Origin: Oscheius onirici
Lineage: Eukaryota > Nematoda > Chromadorea > Rhabditida > Rhabditidae
NCBI GenBank assembly: GCA_932521025.1
Contig: OW051470.1
Coordinates: 620,001-684,000 of the forward strand
Direction: 5' to 3'
Length of the DNA: 64,000 bases
Under the pieces are notes generated by a model, which worked only from the letters and a program-made list of their open reading frames with translations, searched no databases and had not been told where the DNA came from. Every line of letters begins with the position of its first letter. Positions within the stretch are counted from its first letter, which is position 1. The translations under genes and the position numbers were made by a program. This document shows, piece after piece, positions 33,633 through 43,944 of the stretch.

Positions 33633-36547
33633 ATGTCTCGACAGTGCAGACAATTGGAAAATATCTACCACAGGGAGAGAAGAATACAGATCGCCCACGA
33701 GGATCGCCTGGGAACGCGTGGTTCTACCCCATTTCAATGCCTCCAAAGCCACTGCTCACCATTGGAGCCATGAACACCAGAACACTAGCGACTACAGCCA
33801 GGCAGTTAGAAATAGAAGAAGCCCTCAACAAGTTCAATTGCGATGTACTTGTAACGTCTGAAGCACGAATTGTCGGGAAGGGATCTTTCATTCTATCGTC
33901 GTCTAAGCGAGTAGTATTTCATTCTGGAGGACGATCTGCTGCTCATGGAATTGCATTTATCACCAGCTCGGACGTTGCCAAATCAGCTAAGTTTTTCCCA
34001 CGGAATGAAAGGCTTGCAGCTCTACACTTGAAAGCACATCAGCTCTACATTATTGGATGTTACGCTCCTACAAGCACTTACACGGACGAAGAATTTGATA
34101 ATTTCCTGGACCAAGTAGAACAGGAAATCCGAAAATGTCCCAAGGAAGCTACTCCATTCATTGCTGGTGACTTTAACTGCAAAGTACAGAGGCAGGACGG
34201 GAATGAATTTGCTGTTGGCGGCTATTCTCCTGGTCAAGGCAATCAACGAGGAACCATATTGACGGAAATGGCTATGAGGAACAATTTGAAACTTTGGAAT
34301 ACGATGTTCCCCCGAAAGAGAAGCAAGTTATGGACGTGGAGGAGCCCCAATGGTCAGACGTTCAACCAGATCGATTTTATGATGACGACTACAAGAGTCA
34401 AAGTACACAATTGTTTTGTTCATCACTCATTTCTCTTCGACTCTGATCATCGACTTCTGGTAGCCAAGATCAAGGACGGAAAGACACAAAGGAAAAGAAG
34501 ACCGCATCGGCCGCAGCTACGATTCAATCCACAAGAATACGTCAGGAATGCTCATATCCTTGGTCTGCCTGGTAGTACAGAAGATAGCTCTGCTATTGAC
34601 TCCTACAATGTTATACGTGCCTACACTGAGACTGCTTCGTCGAACTGTTGGGAACAGATACCAAAGATCCCCTGGCTCTCCGAACATACAAAGGATCTAC
34701 TAGCAAGACGACATATATTCAAAGGAAATCCATCTATGACACAACCGTACAAAGAGGCTTGTTCTTTGGCGAGGAATAGTTTGCGCAGTGATATTGAACA
34801 AAAGAAGGACAAGGAGATTCGAAATGCTGTAATGAGAGGACAGGGGACGAATCGGGCCAAAAGATGCATAACTCACGTGAACTCTATGCTATTAATGCGA
34901 GACGCTGCCACTGGAGCCATATCTCAGTCTAACACATGTCACATGGTCAAGGAGTACTATGACAATCTCTACCGCTGCTCAATCCCTATACCTACGTACA
35001 TCGTCCCATCGGCAGATCCATTTCCATCTTTCACAAGAGATGAAGCCAAGTTTGCAATGAAGTCCTTGAAAGTTGGACATTCACCCGGACCGGATTATAT
35101 ACTTCCTGATATGCTAAACCTTGCCGCTGAACAACTCTCACCAGCTGTTGCAACACTCCTCAATGGGCTGTCACGAGGAGATGCCGTACCCACCGAGTTA
35201 TGTGAGTCCTGGATGAAATTGCTGCACAAAGGTGGAAGTTCTGAAGACCTGGGCAATTTCCGGCCGATATCCTTACTGTCGACGGTTCTCAAAACGTGTA
35301 CCAAAGCTGTTCTTCTACGGATGGAGAAGAAGCTGGAAGAGTTCGAGGATTCAAGTCAAAGTGGATTCCGAAAGGGATATTCAACAATGGATCACGTTCA
35401 TACCATCAAGCAAGTAGCAGAGAAATGCACGGAGTACTCTATTCCGATTTATCTCGCATTTGTGGACTTCTGTAAAGCTTTCGACTCTATTGAATGGAAC
35501 GCAGTTTGGAGTACTCTGACATCTGCCGGGATTGACGTGGAATTGGTACTGATGCTGCAGAGGCTCTACGAATCTTCGAATACCTATGTCATCGTGAATC
35601 AGGAGAAGGTGAAAGTCGAGTTCCGAAAAGGAGTAAGACAGGGAGACACACTTTCGCCGCTCCTGTTCAACTGTGTCTTACGAAGCATTCTGAGATCTAT
35701 AGACTGGGAAATGCAGGGATTGAAGGTGGACGGCCGACATTTGACAAGTCTGGAATATGCCGACGATGTTACGCTGGTTGCAAAGACCCGTCCAGAATTG
35801 GAGAAAATGCTGAAAAAGCTGATTGAAGCAACATCAACAGTCGGACTTCGTATCAACGACAAAAAGACGGTTCTGCTCACTAGTTGCTCCACAACAAGAA
35901 CTCCAATCAACGTCAATGGGCAAGCTTTCTCTTTCCAAAATGAGACAATCTACCTGGGTGTGCCCGTCTCAATCCCGCTAAACCATCACAAGGAGATAGA
36001 GCGTAGTATCAGAAGAGGTTGGTTAGCCTGGAGTCAGCACTCAAAATGGCTCACCGATAATACAATTCCTATGGAAAAAAGACGGCGTCTTTTTAACGCT
36101 TGTATCACTTCGGCAGTCACGCATGGGTGTGAAACATGGACACTGTCCGAACAGGATAGAGAACAACTCAGAATTGTACAGCGAAAAATGGAACGAAGGA
36201 TGCTCAGTATTACTAGGTTTCACCGATGGACTAATCAAAAGATAAGGGATATTACGAGAATACAGGACTGGACTACAGTGGCTGATAGGCGAAAACTCAA
36301 CTGGGCTCGGAAGATTACAGCTATGGGAACGGATAGATGGGCAAGAGCCGTGACTAATTGGATCCCGTACGACAGAAAACGTCCTAGAAGACAACCACCT
36401 TCAAGATGGAGAGACTTCCTCAAAAAATGCTTCGATATACCCTGGTGGACTGCTTCAAGTGAACAGTGGAATAGAGTCATTGTCCAACATAGATAATTCT
36501 ACGATTTGGAAATAAATATATATATATAAATATATATGTCTCGACAG
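33633..36547 (+). mobile_element. Full-length RTE-type retrotransposon with 12-bp TSD
   Basis: The 12-base sequence atgtctcgacag occurs at 33633-33644 and again at 36536-36547 and brackets a 2,891-base element. It has a short 5' leader, one long open frame, and a brief 3' tail ending in an AT-repeat (aaatatatatatataaata). This is the layout of RTE-clade LINEs. Perfect target duplication and an unbroken frame indicate a recent insertion. Confidence 0.92.
33737..36496 (+). CDS. RTE endonuclease-reverse transcriptase
   Basis: The protein has 919 residues from the first in-frame ATG; the frame is also open upstream to the element's end. The N-terminal part is an apurinic-type endonuclease: LTIGAMNTRTLATTARQLEI, IIGCYAPTST, FIAGDFNCKVQ, NQIDFMMTT and DSDHRLLVAKI. 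The reverse transcriptase follows: NFRPISLLSTVLKTC, QSGFRKGYSTMDHV, LAFVDFCKAFDSIEW, GVRQGDTLSPLLFNCVLRSI and the catalytic LEYADDVTLV. The C-terminus has the thumb and a Trp/Arg-rich tail (RKLNWARKITAMGTDRWARA). All expected catalytic blocks are present and no stop interrupts them. It copies its RNA at nicked target DNA. Confidence 0.92.
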   Translation: MPPKPLLTIGAMNTRTLATTARQLEIEEALNKFNCDVLVTSEARIVGKGSFILSSSKRVVFHSGGRSAAHGIAFITSSDVAKSAKFFPRNERLAALHLKAHQLYIIGCYAPTSTYTDEEFDNFLDQVEQEIRKCPKEATPFIAGDFNCKVQRQDGNEFAVGGYSPGQGNQRGTILTEMAMRNNLKLWNTMFPRKRSKLWTWRSPNGQTFNQIDFMMTTTRVKVHNCFVHHSFLFDSDHRLLVAKIKDGKTQRKRRPHRPQLRFNPQEYVRNAHILGLPGSTEDSSAIDSYNVIRAYTETASSNCWEQIPKIPWLSEHTKDLLARRHIFKGNPSMTQPYKEACSLARNSLRSDIEQKKDKEIRNAVMRGQGTNRAKRCITHVNSMLLMRDAATGAISQSNTCHMVKEYYDNLYRCSIPIPTYIVPSADPFPSFTRDEAKFAMKSLKVGHSPGPDYILPDMLNLAAEQLSPAVATLLNGLSRGDAVPTELCESWMKLLHKGGSSEDLGNFRPISLLSTVLKTCTKAVLLRMEKKLEEFEDSSQSGFRKGYSTMDHVHTIKQVAEKCTEYSIPIYLAFVDFCKAFDSIEWNAVWSTLTSAGIDVELVLMLQRLYESSNTYVIVNQEKVKVEFRKGVRQGDTLSPLLFNCVLRSILRSIDWEMQGLKVDGRHLTSLEYADDVTLVAKTRPELEKMLKKLIEATSTVGLRINDKKTVLLTSCSTTRTPINVNGQAFSFQNETIYLGVPVSIPLNHHKEIERSIRRGWLAWSQHSKWLTDNTIPMEKRRRLFNACITSAVTHGCETWTLSEQDREQLRIVQRKMERRMLSITRFHRWTNQKIRDITRIQDWTTVADRRKLNWARKITAMGTDRWARAVTNWIPYDRKRPRRQPPSRWRDFLKKCFDIPWWTASSEQWNRVIVQHR

Positions 36548-38346
36548 AATTTGACCTGTCAAGACTTTTCAAATTTCGGACAAAAATTGGGCATGACCCC
36601 TCTTCCAAAGTCACATTTTCTGCAGATGGCAATGTACTTTCAGGTTTCTGCTAGTTAGGAATCTGCTCTTTCACTCCGGAATAGCATGACTGGTCCATCT
36701 CTCTCTTTAAGCAATCCATAAATCTCGACATTTCCTGAAAATCATATTATTGACAAAAACCGAACTGACCTGTCAGATTTCAGGGTAAAAGTAAGCTTGG
36801 TTCGTCTAACAAGTTCCATTCTTTTATCTCGTTTTCGGCACCTCCTCCTTTCTCTTTGACATGATCAGTAGCTTCCAACCGACTCTCTCACTGATCTTTC
36901 TCATTCTACAGTCTCATTTCGCTATGTATTCCTTGACGTTTCGAAGGCATTTTGCGGCAACTGAAAAGGGACAAATGATTCAAAACATAAAATTTCTTGA
37001 ACGGGGTCAATTCTTCGAGTGCAGTATTCTGGCACTAACTTGAAAGGAAAATAAAATCTGACAAACCTTTGAAGGATGCCATCTGACCAAATTATTGACA
37101 GCACCAGCAAAAAAGCAATATTATGAAGAGGCGTATCTGAAAACTGCGGAGAAGAAATAATAATTTTTAACAAATCTTTAGCTTCAAATTCTAAGTTTTG
37201 GAGAGAACTCCCAGTCCCCAAACACCTTGACACCTCTTCAGTCAACCAATGTCCAATTTGCTAGTCACTTCGGAGAGATCCTTACCGAAACCCGAATCGG
37301 CCTTTGGACGGAAGATTGAAGCTTTCGAAAACTGAGTTGCTCGGGACAACAACAGATCCTAGTCAAGGTGTAAAGAGAAATGGGTTGGAGGAAAAGTTAG
37401 GAAAAAATTTGGAAAAGTAAAAACACCCGACCTGATTTAGAAGAAGGCGACAGCACAGGCGAGCAGCAGACGATAGTGAGCTAGCAGAGAAGCGTTTTAG
37501 AGTGACGAGTCTTGACAAGTTAAGATTCTAGTTTAGAGTTGACAAGTTCTGACAAGTAAACAGTTCGTTGGTGTGAGTTCCCTTTTTGTGAACAAATATC
37601 CCGATCTTCCCTTTTTTTATTGTTTTATGGACGTTGTGATATTTTACGCTCCCTTTCTTTTTACCCTTTTCAAATTCTGCGCCCGACTTTGCCCGCGCTT
37701 TTTTACCCTACTTTCGAATCCCCGTTGAATTTTATCACAAGTGTGTGTGCGAGAGTTTGGTCTCGTACTTTTTGTTCTTTTTCTGTTAGAGCTTTGTGAA
37801 TAACTTTATTCCCCATTAAGCTCTCATTTATTGCGAATTCTGTTGAGATAAACTTGACCTCTCACTTCAAGTCTTTTGTTTTCGGCCGAGGTTAACTGTA
37901 CCTCCCGAATTCATCGCCTCCTCGCACACTTTTCTCTCGTCAAAGCCCTTCTTGCACAAGGAGGCATCTAAGTTGGGGGCCGAACCGAAATAGAACCCCT
38001 ACCGCGTTTAAAGGCCAAGATAGTAGCGAGTTCAACCCTAGAAAAGTCGGTGACGACTTAGAATCGGCAACATCTTCAAATAGAAGGTTGTTGTTGCCGA
38101 TTCAGGGTAAAATCAAGACAGAAAACAGTCGAAAGAGGTCTTCAACACCCCCCTTGTTCCTTATTTCTAGATCGTGAAACTGTTCCTGTCGACATCCTCG
38201 CTGCAAAAAGAGTCCGGATCCCTTCCCTTTTGATGTGATCGCATTACGCGAGTGACCTTTCCGATCCACGCGCAACGGCTTCTCGCTTTCGAAAACTGCT
38301 TACCATCCCTTATAAGAAACCCGCTGGACATCTCTCGACAACCGCC
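36548..38346. other. Intergenic region upstream of collagen; no supported gene
   Basis: A 60-codon frame at 36861-37043 begins with a hydrophobic stretch but lacks other support. Around 38065-38105 lies a short inverted repeat (gaatcggcaac ... gttgccgattc). The stretch 37560-38010 ends in caaggaggcatctaagttgg-gggcc, reminiscent of an LTR end and leader, but no LTR pair was found. Just before the collagen ATG is cccttataagaaa (about 38310), a possible TATA-like box. Confidence 0.35.
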
Positions 38347-39306
38347 ATGAAGCTAGCCACTTCCGTAGCTGTGAGCTCGTCCTTTTCCGTCATTCTCATC
38401 TGTCTCTATGCCGGATGGGGCATTACTCAGGAGATTGATGCCATGTTTGAGGAGGTTATGGTCAATTTAGAGGAGGGAAAGGTAATTTATCATCTATTTG
38501 TCCCATTAAACATTTTTTCCCTTTCAGATGCTCTCTGACCAATCATGGGCCGATTTGAAGAGCATCAGATACCCAGACAGTCACCTCTTTTCCTCCTTTA
38601 TTGGTCGTCAGAAAAGAAACATGATGCCTTGTTCTTGCGGTCTACCGACCAGAAATTGTCCTCCGGGACCTCCTGGCCAGCCAGGAGAAGCAGGTCCTCC
38701 AGGGGAAATGGGTCCTGATGGAGCCAATGGTCAGCCTGGAAGACAAGGAGTTGATCCGGAACCAAGCTTGGACTATGGAGCTGGATGCATCAAATGCCCT
38801 CCTGGTCCTCCTGGGCCTGATGGAGCTCCTGGATTTGAGGGAATGAGAGGTAAGGGGACTAGGACAGAGAGAAAGAGTCAGAGAGTCAAAAAGACTAGAA
38901 CCTTGCTAATCCTCCTCTTTCAGGAAAAGACGGACAAGATGGAGCTCAAGGAGCCATGGGAGAAGACGGGTTGGACGGTGAACGTGGCGAGATTGGTCTT
39001 CCTGGAGACCAGGGCATGCACGGCCAGAATGGAATGCCTGGAGCTAGAGGAAAGTCCTGCCTTACTGGCAAAGGAATGCCCGGCATGCCTGGTCGTCCCG
39101 GAATGCGCGGAGAAGCTGGAGAACCCGGTGTGCCCGGAAAGATTGGAGAATGTGGAGAAGACGGCAAGCCGGGTCGCATTGGTCGTCAAGGAACTGATGG
39201 TCTGCCCGGATTCGCTGGAATGCCGGGCGCTGTTGGAAAGAGTGGGCTGGATGGCGAAGATGCTGGCTATTGCGAGTGTCCTGAGCGTTCTCCTTCTAGA
39301 GTCTAG
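38347..39306 (+). CDS. Nematode cuticle collagen
   Basis: Three exons (38347-38481, 38528-38849, 38924-39306) sum to 280 codons: 279 residues, the usual size for cuticle collagens. The N-terminus has the hydrophobic cuticle-collagen N domain (SSSFSVILICLYAGW), which acts as signal anchor or signal peptide. A furin-type site RQKR (about residue 74) precedes CSCG...NC. Two Gly-X-Y blocks follow, separated by GAGCIKC; the second starts at a GKDGQDG phase-1 junction and is interrupted by KSC and GECGEDG. The C-terminus is GYCECPERSPSRV. The cysteine pairs are expected to link trimers. It would be secreted by hypodermis into the cuticle. It is intact and isolated from other collagens in the window. 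Confidence 0.95.
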
Positions 39307-39339
39307 AAATAAAGAATCTTACCTCTTCGCTTCTCACAA

Positions 39340-39490
39340 GGGAATAATTTTAGTCAAATCCCGGATATAAGAACGAGTTTGGTACTATTCGAAAGAGCAC
39401 GAAAAATTATGTTGTTTCCCAGATTTTCAGCTGCCGAATGAGTTGCTGCTTTCCCCTGTAGCCATTTCAAAATTTTCTGTTCTGCAATAT
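39340..39490 (+). repeat. Dispersed repeat shared with 58.5 kb
   Basis: The sequence from cccggatataagaacgagtt through cagattttcagctgccgaat and the ccatttcaaaattttc segment recurs at about 58505-58640 in the same orientation. It is non-coding. It lies between the collagen and the first minus-strand lectin of the core cluster; the rest of 39490-39700 is spacer with a pyrimidine-rich run. Confidence 0.6.
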
Positions 39491-39700
39491 TGTAGAGTAT
39501 ACATTTTGCTACATTTTTGTAGAACATACAAAAGCTGCGAAAACACATCTTCAGTTAGAAACAAGGCTCCCTTCCTTCCCTATTTCTAGCGTTGTTTGGC
39601 TCAACTGTTTCCGATTCTCTATCTCTCTGTCCATCTCTCTGCATTCCCCTCTCTCAATAATGAATCAGATTTATATTCAAAAGTCTAGTGAACAAAAATA

Positions 39701-40738
39701 TCATCCTCCTATAGCCGGCTGTTCACAGACGTATGGAAAATTACTAGTGCAGACGGCATCATCCCAGGTGCCAGTTCCAGCGCCCGCATTGATCTGAATG
39801 CTGTCTCTTTTTTTTTATTTCCAGACTTACCACTCCACAATTTTCACCAGCTAGTAAAGACGGCTCTGTGGGAAGTCTCCAGTTTGTATAAGGTCCAAAA
39901 GCCGTCCCGTCAAACCACTGAAAGGTGGCTGGATCGCTGTCTGCGTGGACTATCCCAATCCACGATAACGCTCCGCCGGTTAACACTGAATTAAGTTTTA
40001 TGTGATGAAGAAAAGTGCAGTACTATTGACAAAGTCATTTTCTGCCTGGCTGTGAATAGAAGCCAGAGTGCCGCCGCGGACTGTACAATCCTGAGCAGCC
40101 GCGATCCCGTTCCTTGCTTGATTCACGAAAATGAAACAGTTGGTTTCGAAGATGGTCCAGCCGGTTGGACAGCCCACTGAAAAAGATCAGTATGAGTCGA
40201 AAAGCAGAACTCTGACAAATGTTTCCAGGCTAAAAAAACTGTGAAAGCAGATAAAATAGGTAAGGGTCACTAATTGAGAGACTGAAATAGAATACTCAAT
40301 CAAGAAAACGGCTGGGGCAGAGAGTTATAAGGAATTAGTGCCGGTACAGTAATCTGGACAGTTTGGACACTACTGGACATCACTACTGTCGGAACAATTT
40401 AGGCAGAAGACTACTGGATAGTACAGTAGTCTGAACAGTCTAGGTGGACAACTACAGGATACAGTAGTCTGTACAGAAAGAAAAGAACAGTCTGGAACTT
40501 ACATGTAGTTGTAGTAGTAGTACTGGTCGTAGTCGTACTCGTAGTAGTCGACGTACTAGTCGAGGTAGTGGTCTCTGAAATCAGGATTACTGTAACTCTT
40601 CCTCTTGATACCTGTAGTTGTAGTCGTACTCGGACCTTCAGTAGTTGTACTGGTAGTCACAGGACTACTGGCTGAAGAAGTAGATGCACAGGAAAAGACG
40701 TTCCTATTCAATAGAAACAAAGGAACTAGTAGTCTCAT
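39701..40738 (-). CDS. Secreted C-type lectin (SCAST type)
   Basis: Five exons (40738-40612, 40574-40503, 40176-40024, 39985-39831, 39793-39701) sum to 200 codons in phase: 199 residues. Signal peptide MRLLVPLFLLNRNVFS, leader CASTSSASSPVT and a Thr-rich linker (ETTTSTSTSTTTSTTTT). The lectin domain has CPTGWTIFETNCFIF, SIHSQAENDFVN, WIGIVHADSDPATFQW, an EPS site (RLPTEPSLLAGENC), WDDAVC and YVCEQPAIGG. Exon 1, intron 1 and exon 2 are almost identical to those of the plus-strand gene at 45661, in inverted orientation. It is divergently paired with the gene at 41001 across 262 bases. Confidence 0.88.
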
Positions 40739-41000
40739 TCAAAACTGCGGACACATTTTGACTCTTAACCGGGTCTGTGACCGTTTAGCTTGGATTAGAG
40801 AGAGAGAGAGTCACGGCTAGTCTCGCTCTCTTAAACGGATGGTCATTTTCCGATCCCCTGTCTACGAACTAATCTCCTTGGGACAGAGGGACACCTCGGA
40901 TTAGTTCAAAGACACGGAAAGTGGCCATCCGTTTAGGAGAGTGAGACTAGTCGCGGCACACTAATCCATGGGCATGATCAAAAGTCAACAGTGTGGTTGA
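40739..41000. promoter_or_regulatory. Near-palindromic bidirectional promoter of two lectins
   Basis: Two divergent copies of the conserved lectin upstream module face outward (40739-40852 for the minus gene, 40915-41000 for the plus gene). Each has the core gaccatccgttta..gagag followed by gagactag; in the plus gene it reads ggccatccgtttaggagag. Between them gaactaatc (40866) and gattagttc (about 40899) form a further inverted pair. A shared control region is inferred. Confidence 0.55.
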
Positions 41001-42234
41001 ATGAGACTACTTGTTCCTGTACTATTTTTGCATCGGTATGTCCTGTCCTGTGCTTCTACTTCCTCAGCCAGTAGTCCAGTGACTACAACTACTGAGGCTC
41101 CTACAACGACTACTACTACTGGTCAGTAGTTGGCATTCAATTACAGTAATCCTTTAGAAACAACCACCTCAACTAGCACAACGACTACAACTACCACGAC
41201 AACGACTACAACCACTACTACAGTTCGTGAGTTCCAGGTTTTTTTTATTCAGTCGGTTTCTCAGTTCCTGACTTGCCAGTTCAACTCTATTCCAGATTAG
41301 CGGTCCCCAAAAAAAATAGCGGTCCCGAATGGAAAATAGCGGTCCCAAAATAGCTTAAAAAATTGGAGGTCATGTATGTTCTCTGATCGTTTGTTTATAG
41401 AAATTAGCGGGTTTTTTTAATGTCGCAGGAAGTTTTTTGACCGTTTTTCGAATGCGAACATCAGACTCTTTTCTCACATGCTCTACGATATCACCCTCTC
41501 GTATGTATCAATTTGACTAGCGGCTCCACTTCATTCCGTCCCCAGTCTCAGAAGGCGATTTTGTCAGCTTCCTAAGTTTGCATTAAACTATTTCGTGAAA
41601 AATACAGGTTTTACTGGATATTTTTACGGACCGCTAATTTTATTTTGCTACCGCCAATTTTTCTTAAATCTTTTTTGGGACCGCTATTTTTCCATGGGAC
41701 CGCTAATCTGGAATAGAATCGAAGTTCTTTTGCTTCTTGACTCTGTACTAACTCTCAATATTTCAGAACCCTGTCCGGATAACTGGGAGCAATTTGAGGA
41801 CAACTGTTACATGTTCGTCGCTACTGGCGTTACAGCTCAAACCGCTAATCAGAACTGTATGGCCATGAATTCGAATTTGGTCTCGATTCACAGTGCGGCA
41901 GAAAATACCTTTGTTTTTGGTAGGTCATTCTGGACTAAAATATATATTTTCCAGGTTTGACGAATGGAGTTCAAACCTGGCTCGGAGGAATAAATCCAGC
42001 TCCACCTGTCAATGCATTCATGTGGAGTGACGGCTCACTTTTCGGTCCATACATCAATTTTCGACCTACGGAACCGTCTCTATCTGTCACAGAAATGTGC
42101 ATGATTGTAGGCAGATTTTGGAAAAGAAAACAACGAGATTTTAGATGAACTTTCTTGGCAACGATGAAAGATGGGACGACTTTCCTTGTACTGTCTCACT
42201 ACCGTATATTTGTAAACAACCTATTGCTCAATAG
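41001..42234 (+). CDS. Secreted C-type lectin (SCAST type)
   Basis: Five exons (41001-41121, 41158-41226, 41767-41919, 41955-42106, 42145-42234) sum to 195 codons in phase: 194 residues. Signal peptide MRLLVPVLFLHRYVLS, leader CASTSSASSPVT and Thr linker. The lectin domain has CPDNWEQFEDNCYMF, SIHSAAENTFVF, TWLGGINPAPPVNAFMW, an EPS site (NFRPTEPSLSVTEMC), WDDFPC and ends YICKQPIAQ. It is more diverged than its neighbours; its nearest relative is the minus-strand gene at 57.9-59.1 kb (INPAPP / NPAPPAANF). Intron 2 is 540 bases because it contains a foldback element. Confidence 0.87.
41287..41716. repeat. Foldback element with agcggtccc motifs
   Basis: ctattccagattagcggtcc at 41287 is inverted at 41697-41716. 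Internal agcggtccc units occur at least three times on the left, and their complements on the right. The element occupies intron 2 of the lectin gene; the acceptor tttcag lies 50 bases beyond it. Confidence 0.8.
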
Positions 42235-42270
42235 TAAAACTTTTTACCGTGTTGCCTGTATTAGAAGCAT

Positions 42271-42403
42271 TCACATTTTTCAAGGTCAAGACAATATTTT
42301 TTAGCTTTTTGATGTTTTGCAATGTTGTAGAAGACGTTAGGGGCTACAACTTTGCAAAACATCATAAAGTCAAGAAATGCCGTCTTGACCTCGAAAAATG
42401 CGA
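42271..42403. repeat. Foldback element
   Basis: tcacatttttcaaggtcaag and gatgttttgcaatgttgtag on the left are matched inverted on the right, ending near 42403. The adjacent gcgaatacgcaattgcgta and gggggtgctt resemble the end of the 7271-7511 element. Confidence 0.75.
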
Positions 42404-42700
42404 ATACGCAATTGCGTATATTTCGTAAGGGGGTGCTTCCAAGAGAGGTAATACGGTAGTCATTTTACTGTTCTTCAGTTCTGGTCTGGTAAAAAAAGGC
42501 AGAGAGAGAGAGAGAGAGAGTCTACCCTGGCTCCTGTAGCCAATTTTGCATGTTCTTCAATCCAGATCTTCCGATCTTTCAATTCAATGATTTTTGATCA
42601 TGACATCCCCGTCTACGGGAAGAAACCGCTCCAGCTATCCTGTCCACCGAAACAAAAAAGGTCATTGATATCACACCTACATTTCCAAAGAAATTAGCCT

Positions 42701-43750
42701 ATGGCAGCCACAGTTTTCCTTCTTGTTATCTTTTTAACAAAAAGGACGCTATCTTGTATTCCTTCCTACACACCAGACTTCCCAGGTTAGCACAACATTT
42801 TGTTTTTCATAGGTCCCCTAGCCTATAATATTGTGGATACTACTGCAGCTCTACCTACGGAGCCAACAACTTCTACTTCAACAACGACAACGACAACTAC
42901 GACAACAACTACAACAACTACAACAACAACGCGTGAGATTTTACAATTTTCATGGTTTAAAAAACAGGTTTTTTAAACTATCAGGAACACACTAAAAGCT
43001 ATTTCAGAGTCAATAAACTCGGTCTCATTGTCTTTACTTTTTCTTTTATAAAAAACTATTTTTCAAAAAAAGCGTCAAAAAATAATACAGTACCCGAAAA
43101 AATATTTTTCTTCGAGAACCAAAAAAGCCTGATTTTCAGGCTAGTGGGCCAATTTGCTGTTGAGAATATGGAAAAAAAATCGGTTTTATTATTATAAAAA
43201 TTTTATTTGGGCTGTAACCATGAAAAGAAGGGGTTTGTGGTTCTCGAAGCGAACTATTTTTGGGTTACTGTGTTGCCCCCCTTTTTGGTCTTTAATCAAA
43301 TTTTCAGCTCACTGTCTCACCGGCTGGATCCAATTTGGAGCAAACTGTTACCAAGTAGGAACCACGTTCGTCAATAGTAATACGGCACAAGCTAACTGTC
43401 AAGCTTTAGGAGCCAATTTGGTCTCTATCCACAGTCAGGCGGAAAATAATTTTATTGTTGGTAAGGAAAAGAAGAGACGTCAAAATTGGTGTTAAGGTCT
43501 AATTGGAGCGCAGCCAGCTTGGATTGGAATTGTTAGGATTTGTCCCACGCCGCTAGCCAATTCCTGTTTTTTAAACCTCGATGGTACGGCTCTGGATTAC
43601 ACCAATTGGGGATCAGGAAATAATGAAAACTTGAGCGGAAATGAGTATTGCGTCCAGATAAACTTTGCCATCGAGAAAGGTCTAGGAATTTGGAATGATA
43701 TAGGCTGCAATTTTTTGTTCATGTACATTTGTAAAAAGCCGTTGCAATAA
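42701..43750 (+). CDS. Secreted C-type lectin (CIPSYTPDFP type)
   Basis: Four exons (42701-42785, 42822-42932, 43308-43460, 43497-43750) sum to 201 codons in phase: 200 residues. Signal peptide MAATVFLLVIFLTKRTLS, leader CIPSYTPDFPAYNI, and a Thr-only linker. The lectin domain has CLTGWIQFGANCYQV, SIHSQAENNFIV, AWIGIVRICPTPLANSCF, a sugar-site region without EPN or QPD (WGSGNNENLSGNEYC), and a canonical WND (IWNDIGC); it ends YICKKPLQ. The second half of the domain is on one exon, unlike most neighbours. The gene has no SCAST-type upstream module, in line with its different leader. Confidence 0.87.
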
Positions 43751-43944
43751 AATTGATGAACTATAAAATGAATAATAAAATGATTTAAAAGAAGGATAGA
43801 TCAAGGTCTATTCCTTCCGATCCATCGATTCCTGTGTTCTGATACTTTCATCTCGTCTCGGCACTTTAGAGATGAAGCCGGCTGCAGCCAGCCAGTTCGT
43901 CTGAACGAAAAAAAGGTCACTGATATCATCCCTTGGGCGATTTT

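Noticed and set aside
33644-33736. Upstream extension of the RTE protein
   Set aside because: The frame is open from 33644, but that codon is GTG and overlaps the target-site duplication; the first ATG is at 33737.
36861-37043. Small secreted protein of 60 residues
   Set aside because: A hydrophobic start is seen, but there are no conserved cysteines, splice sites or family resemblance; also open by chance on the other strand.
37560-38160. Solo LTR plus leader of a BEL/Pao-type retroelement
   Set aside because: The phrase ctaagttgggggccgaacc resembles an LTR end and leader, but no matching LTR ends, duplication or gag/pol remains were found.
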